A DNA stretch of 64,000 nt from Actinomycetota bacterium (GCA_005800815.1 SYEK01000028.1:17644-81643); one strand, 5' to 3'. Positions 36,479 to 45,833 are shown, numbered from the stretch's first letter. The notes: a model not told the origin generated them from the letters alone. Program-made: numbers and translations.

Positions 36479-36544
36479 ATTTACCAGTTTTTCTCTATGA
36501 AATTCTCTTGTCTTTATTGTTCATTTTTGTTTTTTTTGAGTTTG

Positions 36545-36573
36545 TTGACTTGGATTCCCCGATTGAGTAATAT
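36545..36573 (+). promoter_or_regulatory. Promoter of the first ceramidase-like gene
   Basis: TTGACT (36545-36550), a 17-nt spacer and TAATAT (36568-36573) form a good sigma-70-type promoter. AAAGGGGG then precedes the ATG at 36610 with 7-nt spacing. Transcription would start near 36580, giving a short leader. Confidence 0.6.
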
Positions 36574-36609
36574 CTTGTTCAGGAGAGTAGTCTAAAAGGG
36601 GGTTCGTTT

Positions 36610-38085
36610 ATGACAGGTTCACCATCCCGGCCTCAATGGCTAAGTAGTGACTCCTTGGATGAAAATTTACTGGGAAGTTTGAGTGAAAACCTTATAGACC
36701 AGCCTCATGAAGCCCGAGGTCTGATAGGTATTGCTCGACGAGATATCACCCCACCTTTTGGGATCTATGGTCCTGTTTGGGGATTTTCCACCCATGATGG
36801 AAGTTCGAGGGGCACTCATAAACCGATATTTGCTACAGCCTTAGTATTTTCCCCACAGGCGGCAAGTAAACCAATGGTCATAGTTGGTGTGGATCTTGGC
36901 ACCACAGGAGATCTCACGGGCCTTGAAGATGAGTGGATAAGAAGAGATGTCTCTGCACAGTTAGATATTCCTCTCTCTCACCTCATGTTGGCATCATCAC
37001 ATACTCATGGAGCACCTTGGGCATATCGAAGTCGTGTGGATTTCCCCGGAGGTGATTTGATTGAGGGGTATCTAAATCTGTTGAAAAGGGGGATTTTAGA
37101 GGCCTCACGAGAGGCGATAGAAACAGCTGAGAATTGCATCATCACTTTTAAATCAGGACGGTGTGATTTAGCAAAAAACCGTAACCTTGCAGATCCAGCA
37201 AACCCAAGCCGATATCTCACGGGCTTTAATCCAGCTAATCAATCCATTGCAGATGACACTGTTATGGTTGGTCGAATCACTCGAGCAAGTGATAACTCAA
37301 TTAAAGGAACCGTAATTAACTATGCCTGCCACCCCACTACTCTTGGCGGAGAAAATCGTTTAGTCTCACCTGACTTTATTGGGGGTATGCGCGATGTAAT
37401 GGAGGCGCATACAGATGGTGCAATTTGTCTCTTCCTTCAGGGTGCATCCGGAGATCTAGCTCCAGCCTTTCAGTACGTTGAAGATACTTCGATTGCAGAC
37501 CGCCATGGCCATCAACTTGGCTTTGCTGGGCTCTCCACCCTCACTGGAATGTATCCTGCAGGTCAACGATTGGAGTACGTCAGGCCAATTGAATCAGGAG
37601 CGCCACTGGCCTATTGGGAGCCACGCTCATATCAGATTCCTGATAATCATTCGATTAATTATGAAATTGTAGGTCTGCCCTCTAAAGATTGGCCAAGCGT
37701 TGGCGAATTAGATCGTCAATTAGAGGTAGAAAGTGATTTTCGAATTCGTGAACGTTTGATTCGAAAGAAGACAATTGCAAACTTTACTCAAGGCAAAAAT
37801 GAGATTCCAACCCAAGTGTTTGCTTGGGCATTTGGAAATTTGATTTTTGTTGCAATCTCATGTGAAATGGATGTTGCCTGGCAAAAAGAAGTGAGGGCGG
37901 CTTTCCCAGGGTATAGCGTGATCGCTATAACCGCTGTTAATTACTCTGCAATCGGATATATAGTTCGGGAAGAGTTGTGCGATCTCAATCTTTATCAAGC
38001 ATGGCAACCACCTTATGGGAAAGGTTCTTTTGACTCACTTTTGAAGCACTGTATTAGATTGATGACAAAGTCTCTTGCAAAATAA
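36610..38085 (+). CDS. Neutral-ceramidase-like amidohydrolase, paralogue 1
   Basis: This cytoplasmic protein of 491 residues has the N-terminal domain of the neutral/alkaline non-lysosomal ceramidase family. It shows GIARRDITPPFG, the zinc-region histidines in SSHTHGAPWA and INYACHPTTLG, SPDFIGG, and LQGASGDLAPAF, where the family has a serine (GDVSP). Here that position is Ala. A Glu in ISCEMDVAW corresponds to the later metal ligand. No signal peptide is seen, whereas true ceramidases are secreted. Four paralogues follow within 12 kb. The substrate is unknown, and amide hydrolysis is inferred from the family. Confidence 0.78.
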   Translation: MTGSPSRPQWLSSDSLDENLLGSLSENLIDQPHEARGLIGIARRDITPPFGIYGPVWGFSTHDGSSRGTHKPIFATALVFSPQAASKPMVIVGVDLGTTGDLTGLEDEWIRRDVSAQLDIPLSHLMLASSHTHGAPWAYRSRVDFPGGDLIEGYLNLLKRGILEASREAIETAENCIITFKSGRCDLAKNRNLADPANPSRYLTGFNPANQSIADDTVMVGRITRASDNSIKGTVINYACHPTTLGGENRLVSPDFIGGMRDVMEAHTDGAICLFLQGASGDLAPAFQYVEDTSIADRHGHQLGFAGLSTLTGMYPAGQRLEYVRPIESGAPLAYWEPRSYQIPDNHSINYEIVGLPSKDWPSVGELDRQLEVESDFRIRERLIRKKTIANFTQGKNEIPTQVFAWAFGNLIFVAISCEMDVAWQKEVRAAFPGYSVIAITAVNYSAIGYIVREELCDLNLYQAWQPPYGKGSFDSLLKHCIRLMTKSLAK

Positions 38086-38141
38086 TTACTGAGGCTCTTT
38101 TGAAGTATAGGACTTGCTCTCAGTATTCAGTATGTCATCTA

Positions 38142-39056
38142 TCAGATACCAGATAAAAATCTCTGTGGATTTTTCCTAGTTAGGGTATCAATCTGATTCT
38201 CATTCACTCCAGCGTCACGAAGAAGTGGTAAGAATTTGGTGATTAAAAATTTATATCCCTCTCCGCCATGAATTTGCAAACGAGAACGACTTGCAATATC
38301 GGTCGAAATCAAAATCTGCCCAAGCCATCCCTCGCTGATTAAGGTCGCGATAGTCTTTGCTCGGCGTTCATCACGCTGCTTGTCTAATTGACCAATCGCA
38401 TCATATCCAATCCATACTCCCCGGCGGAGCAACTTTCTTGAATACTCAACATCTCGATTGGTATCACAATGACCGATTAAAGTTTTGTCAAGATCGGCTC
38501 CGGCACTCTCAAGAATATCCAACTGTGTTATTCCTACTTCAGTAAAAAGAGCATGAGTGGCAATCGGCGTCTTAGTCTCGCGCTGTACCAATGCGGCAGC
38601 CTCTAAGACTTTCCGCTCATTTACTTTGACACCACGGTGATGTGTGCCGAGCTCTCCCATAATTCCTGCCTTAATATCAGTGCCAGGAAAACCTTTGGTG
38701 ATATGACTGGTAAATCGATCTGCGATTTGAGAAACACTCCATTGATCTAGCCACTCTGGATAGTACTGCTGATGATAAAAGCCAGTACCAGCCACGATAT
38801 GGACTCCCGTAGCTTGGGAAATAGTAGCTAGTCCTTGAGGGTCAGGATGAAGGCCATAAATGGTCTGATCTACAATCGTATTACCTCCAGCAGCACGATA
38901 AAATTCCAGTTCTTCACACATCGTTGATAATTCTAAAAGCACGCCATCAGAATTTCGCCGGACATCATAGGTATCAACTAAAAGATGTTCATGTGGCAAA
39001 ATAAAACCGAGATCCTCTGCAATCACTGGTCCGAGGACTGTCTCTACGCTTCTCAT
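38142..39056 (-). CDS. Phosphotriesterase-family metal hydrolase
   Basis: This TIM-barrel hydrolase of 304 residues belongs to the phosphotriesterase/lactonase family. It shows HEH in LPHEHLLVD, the bridging residue in IMGELGTHH (Glu, as in the PHP homologue, rather than carboxylated Lys), His in ATHALF and GHCD, and Asp in ISTDIASR. Glu-type members often hydrolyse lactones or small acyl compounds rather than organophosphates. I prefer the ATG at 39056 because AAGGAG lies 6 nt upstream; a GTG one codon earlier is possible. It sits between ceramidase-like and creatininase-like genes. Confidence 0.84.
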   Translation of the reverse strand: MRSVETVLGPVIAEDLGFILPHEHLLVDTYDVRRNSDGVLLELSTMCEELEFYRAAGGNTIVDQTIYGLHPDPQGLATISQATGVHIVAGTGFYHQQYYPEWLDQWSVSQIADRFTSHITKGFPGTDIKAGIMGELGTHHRGVKVNERKVLEAAALVQRETKTPIATHALFTEVGITQLDILESAGADLDKTLIGHCDTNRDVEYSRKLLRRGVWIGYDAIGQLDKQRDERRAKTIATLISEGWLGQILISTDIASRSRLQIHGGEGYKFLITKFLPLLRDAGVNENQIDTLTRKNPQRFLSGI

Positions 39057-39171
39057 CACATTCTCCTTAAATTATAGATCTCATTCACCATCAGTACATT
39101 AAACGCCTTTATATCTGTCGAGCCTACTACTAGAAATAGAATTGAGAATCTAAGTATGGAATTAATGGGGC

Positions 39172-39216
39172 TTGAACTACTTGACTCATAGATATATATT
39201 CTAGCTATGAGTCAAG
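39172..39216 (+). promoter_or_regulatory. Leaderless promoter inside a perfect 12-bp inverted repeat
   Basis: TTGAAC (39172-39177), a 17-nt spacer and TATATT (39195-39200) place the transcription start at or beside the ATG of 39207. CTTGACTCATAG (39180-39191) and CTATGAGTCAAG (39205-39216) are exact inverted repeats framing the -10, and the right arm includes the start codon. A repressor bound here would block the polymerase, and in a longer transcript the arms could hide the start codon. Confidence 0.65.
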
Positions 39217-40049
39217 CAAATCAAAGTACAAACGCTCATCAGTGGGGTACGCTTACCTGGCGTGAGATAGATAAACTCGACCCTGATAGAACAATTTTCT
39301 TACTGCCAACTGGTGCGATTGAACAACATGGTCCTCACTTGCCCATAGATACCGATATATTCAACTCTAATTCACTTGTAAATGCCGTAGCAAAAAATTG
39401 GAAGACAACAGATCAGACAATTGACTCAAAGGTAATTGCCCTCCCACCCATCTGGTGGGGAACATCCCCTCACCATAAAGGTTTTTCAGGCACTATCTCA
39501 TTACGTATTGAGACGTTTCACTCACTACTCTCCGACATTTTTTCATCAATTACCCAGCATGGTTTTTACCGCTTCCTTATTATCAACGGTCATGGTGGCA
39601 ATGCAGGGATTTTGAATGCATCAACCGGGGAGCTTAGTGAATCACTCGGGGTCTCAATTCCAACTTACTCGTACTGGCAATCGATCATAAGCACTTTGAT
39701 AGAGCTTGGTGAATCAGAAATTGGCGGAATGGGGCATGCTTGTGAGATGGAGACATCACTTGCTCTCTATCTCCGTCCAGAGTTGGTCAACTTAAATGAG
39801 TTAAGACAGGATCTCCCGAAATCGAGACTTGCGCTCTCCTGCATCGATTTTCGCCAACCAGGTTTTCTCGGTATTCCCCTGGACTTTCGTCGCGACTCAC
39901 GAGAAGGGGTCATGGGTGATCCCACTCTGGCTACAAAAGAAAAAGGCCAGCGAATATTTAATGATGCACTTCTTGCGGCAAACGGCCTGGTCAAATCTCT
40001 CTTTGAGACAGAGTCTTCATCACTAAAAACTAGCCATTTTAGTCATTAG
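39207..40049 (+). CDS. Creatininase-family amidohydrolase
   Basis: This metal-dependent cyclic-amide or formamide hydrolase has 280 residues. The family metal motifs are complete: PTGAIEQHGPHLPIDTD, then PPIWWGTSPHHKGFSGTIS, IINGHGGNAG and GHACEMETSLAL. Relatives include creatinine amidohydrolase, the mycofactocin peptidase MftE and N-formyl hydrolases, so the exact amide is open. Translation is leaderless, with the ATG in the right arm of an inverted repeat. It is followed 21 nt later by an AT-rich membrane-protein gene. Confidence 0.88.
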   Translation: MSQANQSTNAHQWGTLTWREIDKLDPDRTIFLLPTGAIEQHGPHLPIDTDIFNSNSLVNAVAKNWKTTDQTIDSKVIALPPIWWGTSPHHKGFSGTISLRIETFHSLLSDIFSSITQHGFYRFLIINGHGGNAGILNASTGELSESLGVSIPTYSYWQSIISTLIELGESEIGGMGHACEMETSLALYLRPELVNLNELRQDLPKSRLALSCIDFRQPGFLGIPLDFRRDSREGVMGDPTLATKEKGQRIFNDALLAANGLVKSLFETESSSLKTSHFSH

Positions 40050-40070
40050 AAGAGCTTAAGAACTAAATCA

Positions 40071-40745
40071 ATGTTAGTGCTCTCGGTCAAGTTATTACTA
40101 GCTCCCTTCTTCATAATCCTGACCTATTTGATTCAAGGAAAATTTGGTCCACGCTTTGGCGGTATCTTTATGTCAATTCCTTTTATTGTTTCACCGATCT
40201 TGGCAGTTATCTATCTCCAACATGGAAGTGAATTTCTCTATGAGGCAATCATTGGAACATATTCAGGTCAAATTGGATTACTTTTTTTTATTTTAACTTA
40301 TTCACATCTTGCTCAAAGATTTCCCTGGCAAATATGCATCTTTTCAGCGACATCAGCATTCTTATTAGCAGTGACTATCTTTGGACAATTAATTAGCAAT
40401 CTATGGCTAGGAATCATTCTCTGGTCATTTCTTTGGGCAATACTATTGAAAAACTTTCCTTTTTATGAGAAAAAATCACAACTTTCACCAGCACCAAATT
40501 GGGATCTTTGGATTCGTATCGCCTCAGCTCTCACTTTAATTATCACCATAACACAATTTGCTCAAGTTTTAGGGCCTCAACTTTCTGGTGCTTTTGCAAT
40601 GTACCCAATCATGACTTCAATTATGTCAACTTTCAATCATTATCGATATGGGACTGATGCATCAGTCGCGCTCATGCACGGTCTAACGCAGTATCTCTTT
40701 GTTACAACTCTTTTCATTTTTCCTTTTATTACTCTTTTCCTCTAA
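40071..40745 (+). CDS. Multi-pass membrane protein with an internal duplication, function unknown
   Basis: I do not recognise the family. The 224-residue protein has about seven hydrophobic helices. FGPRFGGIFMSIPFIVSPIL near residue 25 and LGPQLSGAFAMYPIMTSIMS near residue 165 are similar, and each is followed by a short polar turn (QHGSEF / RYGTDA) and another helix. That suggests two related halves, as in small transporters. It is AT-rich, lies 21 nt after the creatininase-like gene and may be co-transcribed. A transport or flipping role is possible but not shown. Confidence 0.65.
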   Translation: MLVLSVKLLLAPFFIILTYLIQGKFGPRFGGIFMSIPFIVSPILAVIYLQHGSEFLYEAIIGTYSGQIGLLFFILTYSHLAQRFPWQICIFSATSAFLLAVTIFGQLISNLWLGIILWSFLWAILLKNFPFYEKKSQLSPAPNWDLWIRIASALTLIITITQFAQVLGPQLSGAFAMYPIMTSIMSTFNHYRYGTDASVALMHGLTQYLFVTTLFIFPFITLFL

Positions 40746-40750
40746 AATTC

Positions 40751-40820
40751 CATTGGAAATTTCCTGGAAATCTGTGAGTAAACCAAAATGTATTGACAAG
40801 ATTTTGATACCTGCTATCTT
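40751..40820 (+). promoter_or_regulatory. Promoter and GGAAATTTCC palindromes before ceramidase-like paralogue 2
   Basis: TTGACA (40793-40798), a 16-nt spacer and TATCTT (40815-40820) form a promoter. About 25-40 nt upstream lies TTGGAAATTTCCTGGAAAT, containing the palindrome GGAAATTTCC and overlapping TTCCATTGGAA. The half-site GGAAAT resembles sites at 23911 and 33107-33135, hinting at one regulator for several accessory operons. Confidence 0.45.
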
Positions 40821-40859
40821 TGTATTGAGTAGAGTTCAATAAATGAGAGTTGGTTCGAA

Positions 40860-42299
40860 GTGACGCCATTGAAAGTTGGATCAGCATCAGTAATTATCAG
40901 CCCACCCCTTGGGCTTAGAAAGGGTGGATTCAGACTCTTTGGTGAGCCAATCTCATCAATTGATGAGGATATTGAGCTGGGGGTTGCTGTATTTGAATCA
41001 AAGGGAGTGAAGGTTGCCCTTATCGCCTCTGATTTAGGATCAGCAACCACAAATGAAGCGAATGAATTTAGAGATGTCGTTGCGGAAATCCTCAAAATTG
41101 AGCGTTCACATGTTCTTTTCAATCTAAGCCACAACCATAGCTCCCCTGCATTATTGGGATTTATCGGATCTCCCGCTCTCGAGGAGAATTACACAGAAAT
41201 TACTGCCTACTACCGCAATCTTGTTGACAAGATTGCTGATTGCACAAGATCTGCCCTTCAATCGATGAAAGATGCACGAATGGCAACTGCGTGGGGTTCA
41301 GCCGATCTCAATATTTATCGTAGAGAGTGGAATCAAGGCCAAGATATTCTTGGAGAAGTAGTTGGGCATCGAGTTGACGATAGCGTTGGGGTAATTCGCT
41401 TTGATGATCTTGATGGAAAAGCGATTTTGACATTGTTTCGATACTCGTGTCATCCCGTAGTCAATGGTGCAGCCTCACCGAGTCTCTCTGCTGACTTTCC
41501 AGGCCCAGCCCGCCGCCTTGTGCAGGAAAAAGTTGGCGGGCTCGCCTTCTTCTTGCAAGGTTGCGGCGGTAATCTCAACCCCCAAGTAGGAATTGGGTAT
41601 GAACGTGATTGTAGCGAGTCAGTCTATCGAGTCGGTACCGCCCTTGGTGCCGAAGTTGTCCGTCTTGCTCTTGGAATCAATACTCATCGCTTTCAGAGTG
41701 AGCGGACAACGCTTAATGGCGTTCCCAATATTCTCTTTAAACCTTGGCACAAACGGAGCGATCATCCAGACGTCATACTTGCTGGTGCTCAAGAGGTTGT
41801 ACCTTTTAAGTTTTCACAACTTCCCAGTGAGAGTTTTCTTCGTGTTGAGGAGGAGAAGTGGCGAAAAGAGATTGAAGAGAGAATTGCTCGTGGGGCACTA
41901 ACCTGGGAGATTCGCATAGCGCGCGCCACTCATGCTTGGGCAGTTGCCACCTTAGAGCGCGTGAAAGATCAAAATCCCACTTGTGATTTCATCGCACATG
42001 CACTTCGAATCGGTGATGTTGCACTTGTTGGACTTGGCGTTGAGGCATTTTTTGAGACCGGTGAGACGATACGCGCACAATCACCGTGCCCAAATACTTT
42101 TGTTCTCGGATATAGCAATGGCATGATTATGTATCTGCCACGAAAAGAGGATTTTCCGAAGGATGGATGGAAATGGCCGAACACTCATGCCCTCCCCGAC
42201 CTCCTGCCACAGGTTTATTGCCAACCTGCTCTGTGGCATCCTGATTCAGAGTCAGAGGCAGTTGCCGCTGCTGTGAAAGCTCTGCATCGAGTTCATTAA
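40860..42299 (+). CDS. Neutral-ceramidase-like amidohydrolase, paralogue 2 (most divergent)
   Basis: This is a cytoplasmic family member of 479 residues starting at GTG 40860. It keeps the zinc-region histidines in FNLSHNHSSP and FRYSCHPVVNG and has SADFPGPARR. The active-site loop reads LQGCGGNLNPQ, with Asn where the family has catalytic Ser. Glu in LGVEAFFETG and the C-terminal SNGMIMYLP match the later half. It differs from the other four (for example RYSCHP instead of NYxCHP), so it probably has another substrate or has lost the serine chemistry. It precedes two aspartoacylase-like genes. Confidence 0.76.
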   Translation: MTPLKVGSASVIISPPLGLRKGGFRLFGEPISSIDEDIELGVAVFESKGVKVALIASDLGSATTNEANEFRDVVAEILKIERSHVLFNLSHNHSSPALLGFIGSPALEENYTEITAYYRNLVDKIADCTRSALQSMKDARMATAWGSADLNIYRREWNQGQDILGEVVGHRVDDSVGVIRFDDLDGKAILTLFRYSCHPVVNGAASPSLSADFPGPARRLVQEKVGGLAFFLQGCGGNLNPQVGIGYERDCSESVYRVGTALGAEVVRLALGINTHRFQSERTTLNGVPNILFKPWHKRSDHPDVILAGAQEVVPFKFSQLPSESFLRVEEEKWRKEIEERIARGALTWEIRIARATHAWAVATLERVKDQNPTCDFIAHALRIGDVALVGLGVEAFFETGETIRAQSPCPNTFVLGYSNGMIMYLPRKEDFPKDGWKWPNTHALPDLLPQVYCQPALWHPDSESEAVAAAVKALHRVH

Positions 42300-42362
42300 T
42301 CACAATCAGCCCTAACTCAAAGAAGCTTGTCGTAGTGCGACACTGACCTGTAACCTCGACCC

Positions 42363-43403
42363 ATGAGCAGTACTGTCACTTGTTCTTTTGACATAAATAA
42401 ACCTGGAAAAGATTCCGGGTACCTCATCATGGGTGATTCGACCAATAACAGTGGCTGGACCAGTTACAACGTCCCAATTATAAAGTTCTCAAATGGTGCG
42501 GGACCCACAGTTCTTGTGCTGGGTGGAAACCACGGCGATGAGTATGAAGGTCAGATTGCCGCTTCATCACTTGCGCATCAATTAGATTTAAATCAAGTCC
42601 AAGGACGCATCATCATCATCCCATGCTTATCTCAGGAGGCATCTCGCGCAGGGACTCGCTTATGGCCAGATGGTTCGAATTTTAATCGAGTGTTTCCAGG
42701 GAACGAGAATGGAAAACTAAGTGAAAAACTTGCCCACTATTTAAGCAGCTTCTTATTCCCGATCTGTGATGGGGTTCTAGACATGCACAGTGGTGGTAGA
42801 AGTATGCATTTCATTCCAAGTTCAAACATGACATGGGTCTCAGAACTAACTCAACGAACTAAGATGATTAACAATATGTTGGCTTGGAATACAGACTTTC
42901 ATATGGTTGGTCTAGAACAGGCTGGAACAAATCCTTACTCACTTCTCAATCGAAATGCTGAGCAACAAGGAAAGTCTGTTTCCACCGGAGAGTTTGGAGG
43001 CTCTGGATATACAACACCAGAGAGCATAAAAATCATCAAGGATGGACTTCTCAATTTCCTCAAAGCATTTGGGGTCCTCAGGGGCTTACCAGAAACTCGA
43101 GAAAGCCTTGGACTAAAACCTGCTGAAATTATATTTCTTGGTCCCGCAGGCTTCATTTCAGCAACTCACCACGGAATTTACGAAAACTGTGTTCGACTTG
43201 GCGCAGATATAGAAGTTGGCGATGTAGTTGGCAAGATTCATGACTTTGACCATCATAATGTTGCACCCATTGAACTTCTAAGCAAGATTTCAGGGGTAGT
43301 AGCTGTCATAAGGGGCTTTCCTCCGATCACTATAGGCGATGTCGTCTGTGTGGTCGGAAAGAAATTGAATTCACTTGCTGAAATGGAAAAGGTGGCTGGT
43401 TAA
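42363..43403 (+). CDS. Aspartoacylase/AstE-like zinc deacylase, copy 1
   Basis: This M14-fold protein of 346 residues belongs to the succinylglutamate desuccinylase/aspartoacylase family, whose members release an amino acid or amine from N-acyl compounds. The zinc motif HxxE is in GGNHGDEYEG, the third ligand His in DMHSGGR, Arg in AGTRLWPDG and FNRVFPG, and the catalytic Glu probably in STGEFGGSG. TAACCT lies 6 nt before the ATG, so it is probably leaderless. It forms a tandem pair with the following gene, 1 nt apart. Confidence 0.82.
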   Translation: MSSTVTCSFDINKPGKDSGYLIMGDSTNNSGWTSYNVPIIKFSNGAGPTVLVLGGNHGDEYEGQIAASSLAHQLDLNQVQGRIIIIPCLSQEASRAGTRLWPDGSNFNRVFPGNENGKLSEKLAHYLSSFLFPICDGVLDMHSGGRSMHFIPSSNMTWVSELTQRTKMINNMLAWNTDFHMVGLEQAGTNPYSLLNRNAEQQGKSVSTGEFGGSGYTTPESIKIIKDGLLNFLKAFGVLRGLPETRESLGLKPAEIIFLGPAGFISATHHGIYENCVRLGADIEVGDVVGKIHDFDHHNVAPIELLSKISGVVAVIRGFPPITIGDVVCVVGKKLNSLAEMEKVAG

Positions 43404-43404
43404 A

Positions 43405-44448
43405 ATGAGTAGTACGGTCTCATCCTCAATTGACCTCAACGCAGAGGGAAAGGCGACTGGCTATTTAATTATTGGGGATTCAACAAATAACAGCGGATGG
43501 GCCTCTTTCAGTGTACCCATTATTAAAATCAAAAACGGTGCGGGACCAACGGTATTAGTCCTTGCCGGTAATCATGGTGATGAATATGAGGGCCAATTTG
43601 CTGCAGCAACTTTGGCGCATGAGCTGAAAGATTCAGATGTGCGTGGTCGAATCATTATTATTCCTTGCCTTTCCCAAGAAGCTTCCAAGGCTGGCACGCG
43701 TCTCTGGCCAACAGGGATTAACTTTAATCGTTCGTTTCCAGGAGAGGAAAATGGAGCGGTAAGCGATAAATTGGCACACTACCTGAGTACCGAACTCTTT
43801 CCAATGTCAGATGTGGTGATGGATATTCATAGTGGTGGACGTGGAATGTACTTTATTCCATGCTCTCATATGGTCTGGGCAAAGGACAAAATTCAACGAG
43901 TAAAGATGGCAGAAAGTATGATGGCATGGAATACGAGTCACCACTTAATTTTTCCAGAGCAACCGGGAACAGATCCTGCCTCCCTGCTTCCAGGTGAAGC
44001 AGAGCGTCAAGGCAAAACACTTTTCACGACCGAACTCGGTGGTTCGGGCATCGCCACTTTCGAAACAACACAGCTGGCAAAAGATGGATTAAAAAATGCT
44101 CTGCGAACATGCGGTGTTATTGGTGGAGTACCAAAATCACGGGTGCAGATTGGGTTATCTGCACCCATTTTTTTAGATATGCGTGGGCCAAATGCCTATC
44201 ACTCAGCAACACATACTGGTCTTTATGAAAATATTGTTGGTTTAGGGAAGGCCGTTAAGAAGGATGAAGTTATAGGCCTTATCCATGAAATGGATCATCC
44301 CAATACAGATATAGTGGAGATAATTGCCAAGCAAGACGGGATTATTGGAGTTATGAGAGGTTTTCCAAGAGTCAAACCTGGAGATGTAGTGGCCGTAATC
44401 GGGAAGCCTTTTTCCTCGATAGATGAGATACAAGATATTTTTAGCTAA
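43405..44448 (+). CDS. Aspartoacylase/AstE-like zinc deacylase, copy 2
   Basis: This is a paralogue of the upstream gene with the same length (347 residues) and closely matching motifs: AGNHGDEYEG, DIHSGGRGM, AGTRLWPTG and FNRSFPG, and TTELGGSGIAT at the catalytic Glu. I chose the ATG at 43405 rather than the longer frame from 43375 because it follows the previous stop by one base, aligns with copy 1 and has AGGTGG upstream. The pair may act on different acyl groups or form a mixed oligomer. Its stop overlaps the converging ceramidase-like gene by 4 nt. Confidence 0.82.
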   Translation: MSSTVSSSIDLNAEGKATGYLIIGDSTNNSGWASFSVPIIKIKNGAGPTVLVLAGNHGDEYEGQFAAATLAHELKDSDVRGRIIIIPCLSQEASKAGTRLWPTGINFNRSFPGEENGAVSDKLAHYLSTELFPMSDVVMDIHSGGRGMYFIPCSHMVWAKDKIQRVKMAESMMAWNTSHHLIFPEQPGTDPASLLPGEAERQGKTLFTTELGGSGIATFETTQLAKDGLKNALRTCGVIGGVPKSRVQIGLSAPIFLDMRGPNAYHSATHTGLYENIVGLGKAVKKDEVIGLIHEMDHPNTDIVEIIAKQDGIIGVMRGFPRVKPGDVVAVIGKPFSSIDEIQDIFS

Positions 44449-45833
44449 AAGCCAAGCCTGACTATGTATTCGTCAATAATCTCAAGTAAATCTTCGAATC
44501 CACCTGATGCTAATAGTGTCTGTGATGACTGATATGCATTTCTCTCATAAGCACTCTTTGTTGGGATGTAAATATACCCGGGACCATTAGTCATGTCTAA
44601 AAATAAAATCACAAAATTTGGGTGCCTGCGGCGCAACTCTTGCGCCATCTCAAAATAAGCCTCACCACAATGTGCAATCACCAATGCATCGCCTAATTGC
44701 CAAAACCAGATTGGATGATGTACTACTCCCCCCGGCTTGACGTAGTCAATTCTCATCTCAAATTGTTTTCTTATTCTAAATTTGAGGAATTCTTCACTCG
44801 CGGTCATGTGGCCCCATAGTTCACGCATTTGGGCCTCATCAAGCAATGGTTTATGTTTTAAAACAGCGCTCAACCGGCTTGCCCGAATCGTTGAATTTGG
44901 CACTACTGCCCGTGGTTCCCACCCTGCTAAATTAGAGCCGGATTTAATCACTTCGGTAAAAGCAAGTTCTGTTGAAGGTGGAAGCATTCGAGAGAGAGTG
45001 GCCAAGGTCGAATACCCCAACATCTCGCCGTTGCGATCAGCTATCGAGACGTCGCCACTGTATTGCCTACGTGGTGCAACATTGCCACAAGCTCCTAACA
45101 AGAAGAGCATAGGTGCGCCAGTTTCATCCTCTACTATTTCGCGTGCTCTACCTATATAGTCGGGACTAATGAGTGAACTCTCCCAACCGACGCTTGTCGG
45201 ATGACAGCCATAGTTGATTAAAGTCGCTACATGATTCCCTGCTAGATTTGTAATGCGACCCACAACAAGAGTGTCATCTGGAATGATTCCTGGGTTATAA
45301 CCAACTACATCCGTACTACCAATGGGTAAGTCTCGGACAGTTCCAAGATCACATGTTCCATAGGCCCATGTGATATCAGCAATGGCAACTTGAGTACGCG
45401 CTTTCTTACAGATTTCAATTACAGAGCCGATCACTTTTTCAATGAAATCTGGGACTAGCTCTTTGCCTTCTCGTAGGGCTTCGTGAAGGCACATCGGTGG
45501 ACTTTTATGTGTCTGACTTAAATTTACAAGTAAATCATCGAGATTGATTCCTAATTCCTTAACTACCCTCTCTCGAAAATTTAAAACATCACATTCATAG
45601 CAACCAATCCAACCTAGATCCAGAGTTACTATGAATAGATCGCTCTGGCCGCGAATACAGAGAGCAACTGCCATCAATGGGCGATGTACTCCTGTGGAAA
45701 TTGCACTCGTGCTCTTGCCCCAAGGATTTGATGAAATTCCGATCGGTGGAGTGATATCAGCCTGGGATACGCCAATTTTCAAACGTGCAAGCGATGAACC
45801 TTCGTAATCGATAGTCGGACGAGTAGGGGTCAT
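44445..45833 (-). CDS. Neutral-ceramidase-like amidohydrolase, paralogue 3
   Basis: This is a cytoplasmic family member of 462 residues. Visible motifs are IGVSQADITPPIGI, LSQTHKSPPM (first zinc-region His), LINYGCHPTSVGW, SPDYIGRA and LLGACGNVAPRR, where the catalytic-Ser position is Ala. Glu in AHCGEAYFEM and MTNGPGYIYIPTKSAYE match the later metal-site region. It is the last of three co-directional paralogues (48647 to 44445), with a 4-nt overlap to paralogue 4, so it is translated in a chain with it. Confidence 0.78.
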   Translation of the reverse strand: MTPTRPTIDYEGSSLARLKIGVSQADITPPIGISSNPWGKSTSAISTGVHRPLMAVALCIRGQSDLFIVTLDLGWIGCYECDVLNFRERVVKELGINLDDLLVNLSQTHKSPPMCLHEALREGKELVPDFIEKVIGSVIEICKKARTQVAIADITWAYGTCDLGTVRDLPIGSTDVVGYNPGIIPDDTLVVGRITNLAGNHVATLINYGCHPTSVGWESSLISPDYIGRAREIVEDETGAPMLFLLGACGNVAPRRQYSGDVSIADRNGEMLGYSTLATLSRMLPPSTELAFTEVIKSGSNLAGWEPRAVVPNSTIRASRLSAVLKHKPLLDEAQMRELWGHMTASEEFLKFRIRKQFEMRIDYVKPGGVVHHPIWFWQLGDALVIAHCGEAYFEMAQELRRRHPNFVILFLDMTNGPGYIYIPTKSAYERNAYQSSQTLLASGGFEDLLEIIDEYIVRLGF

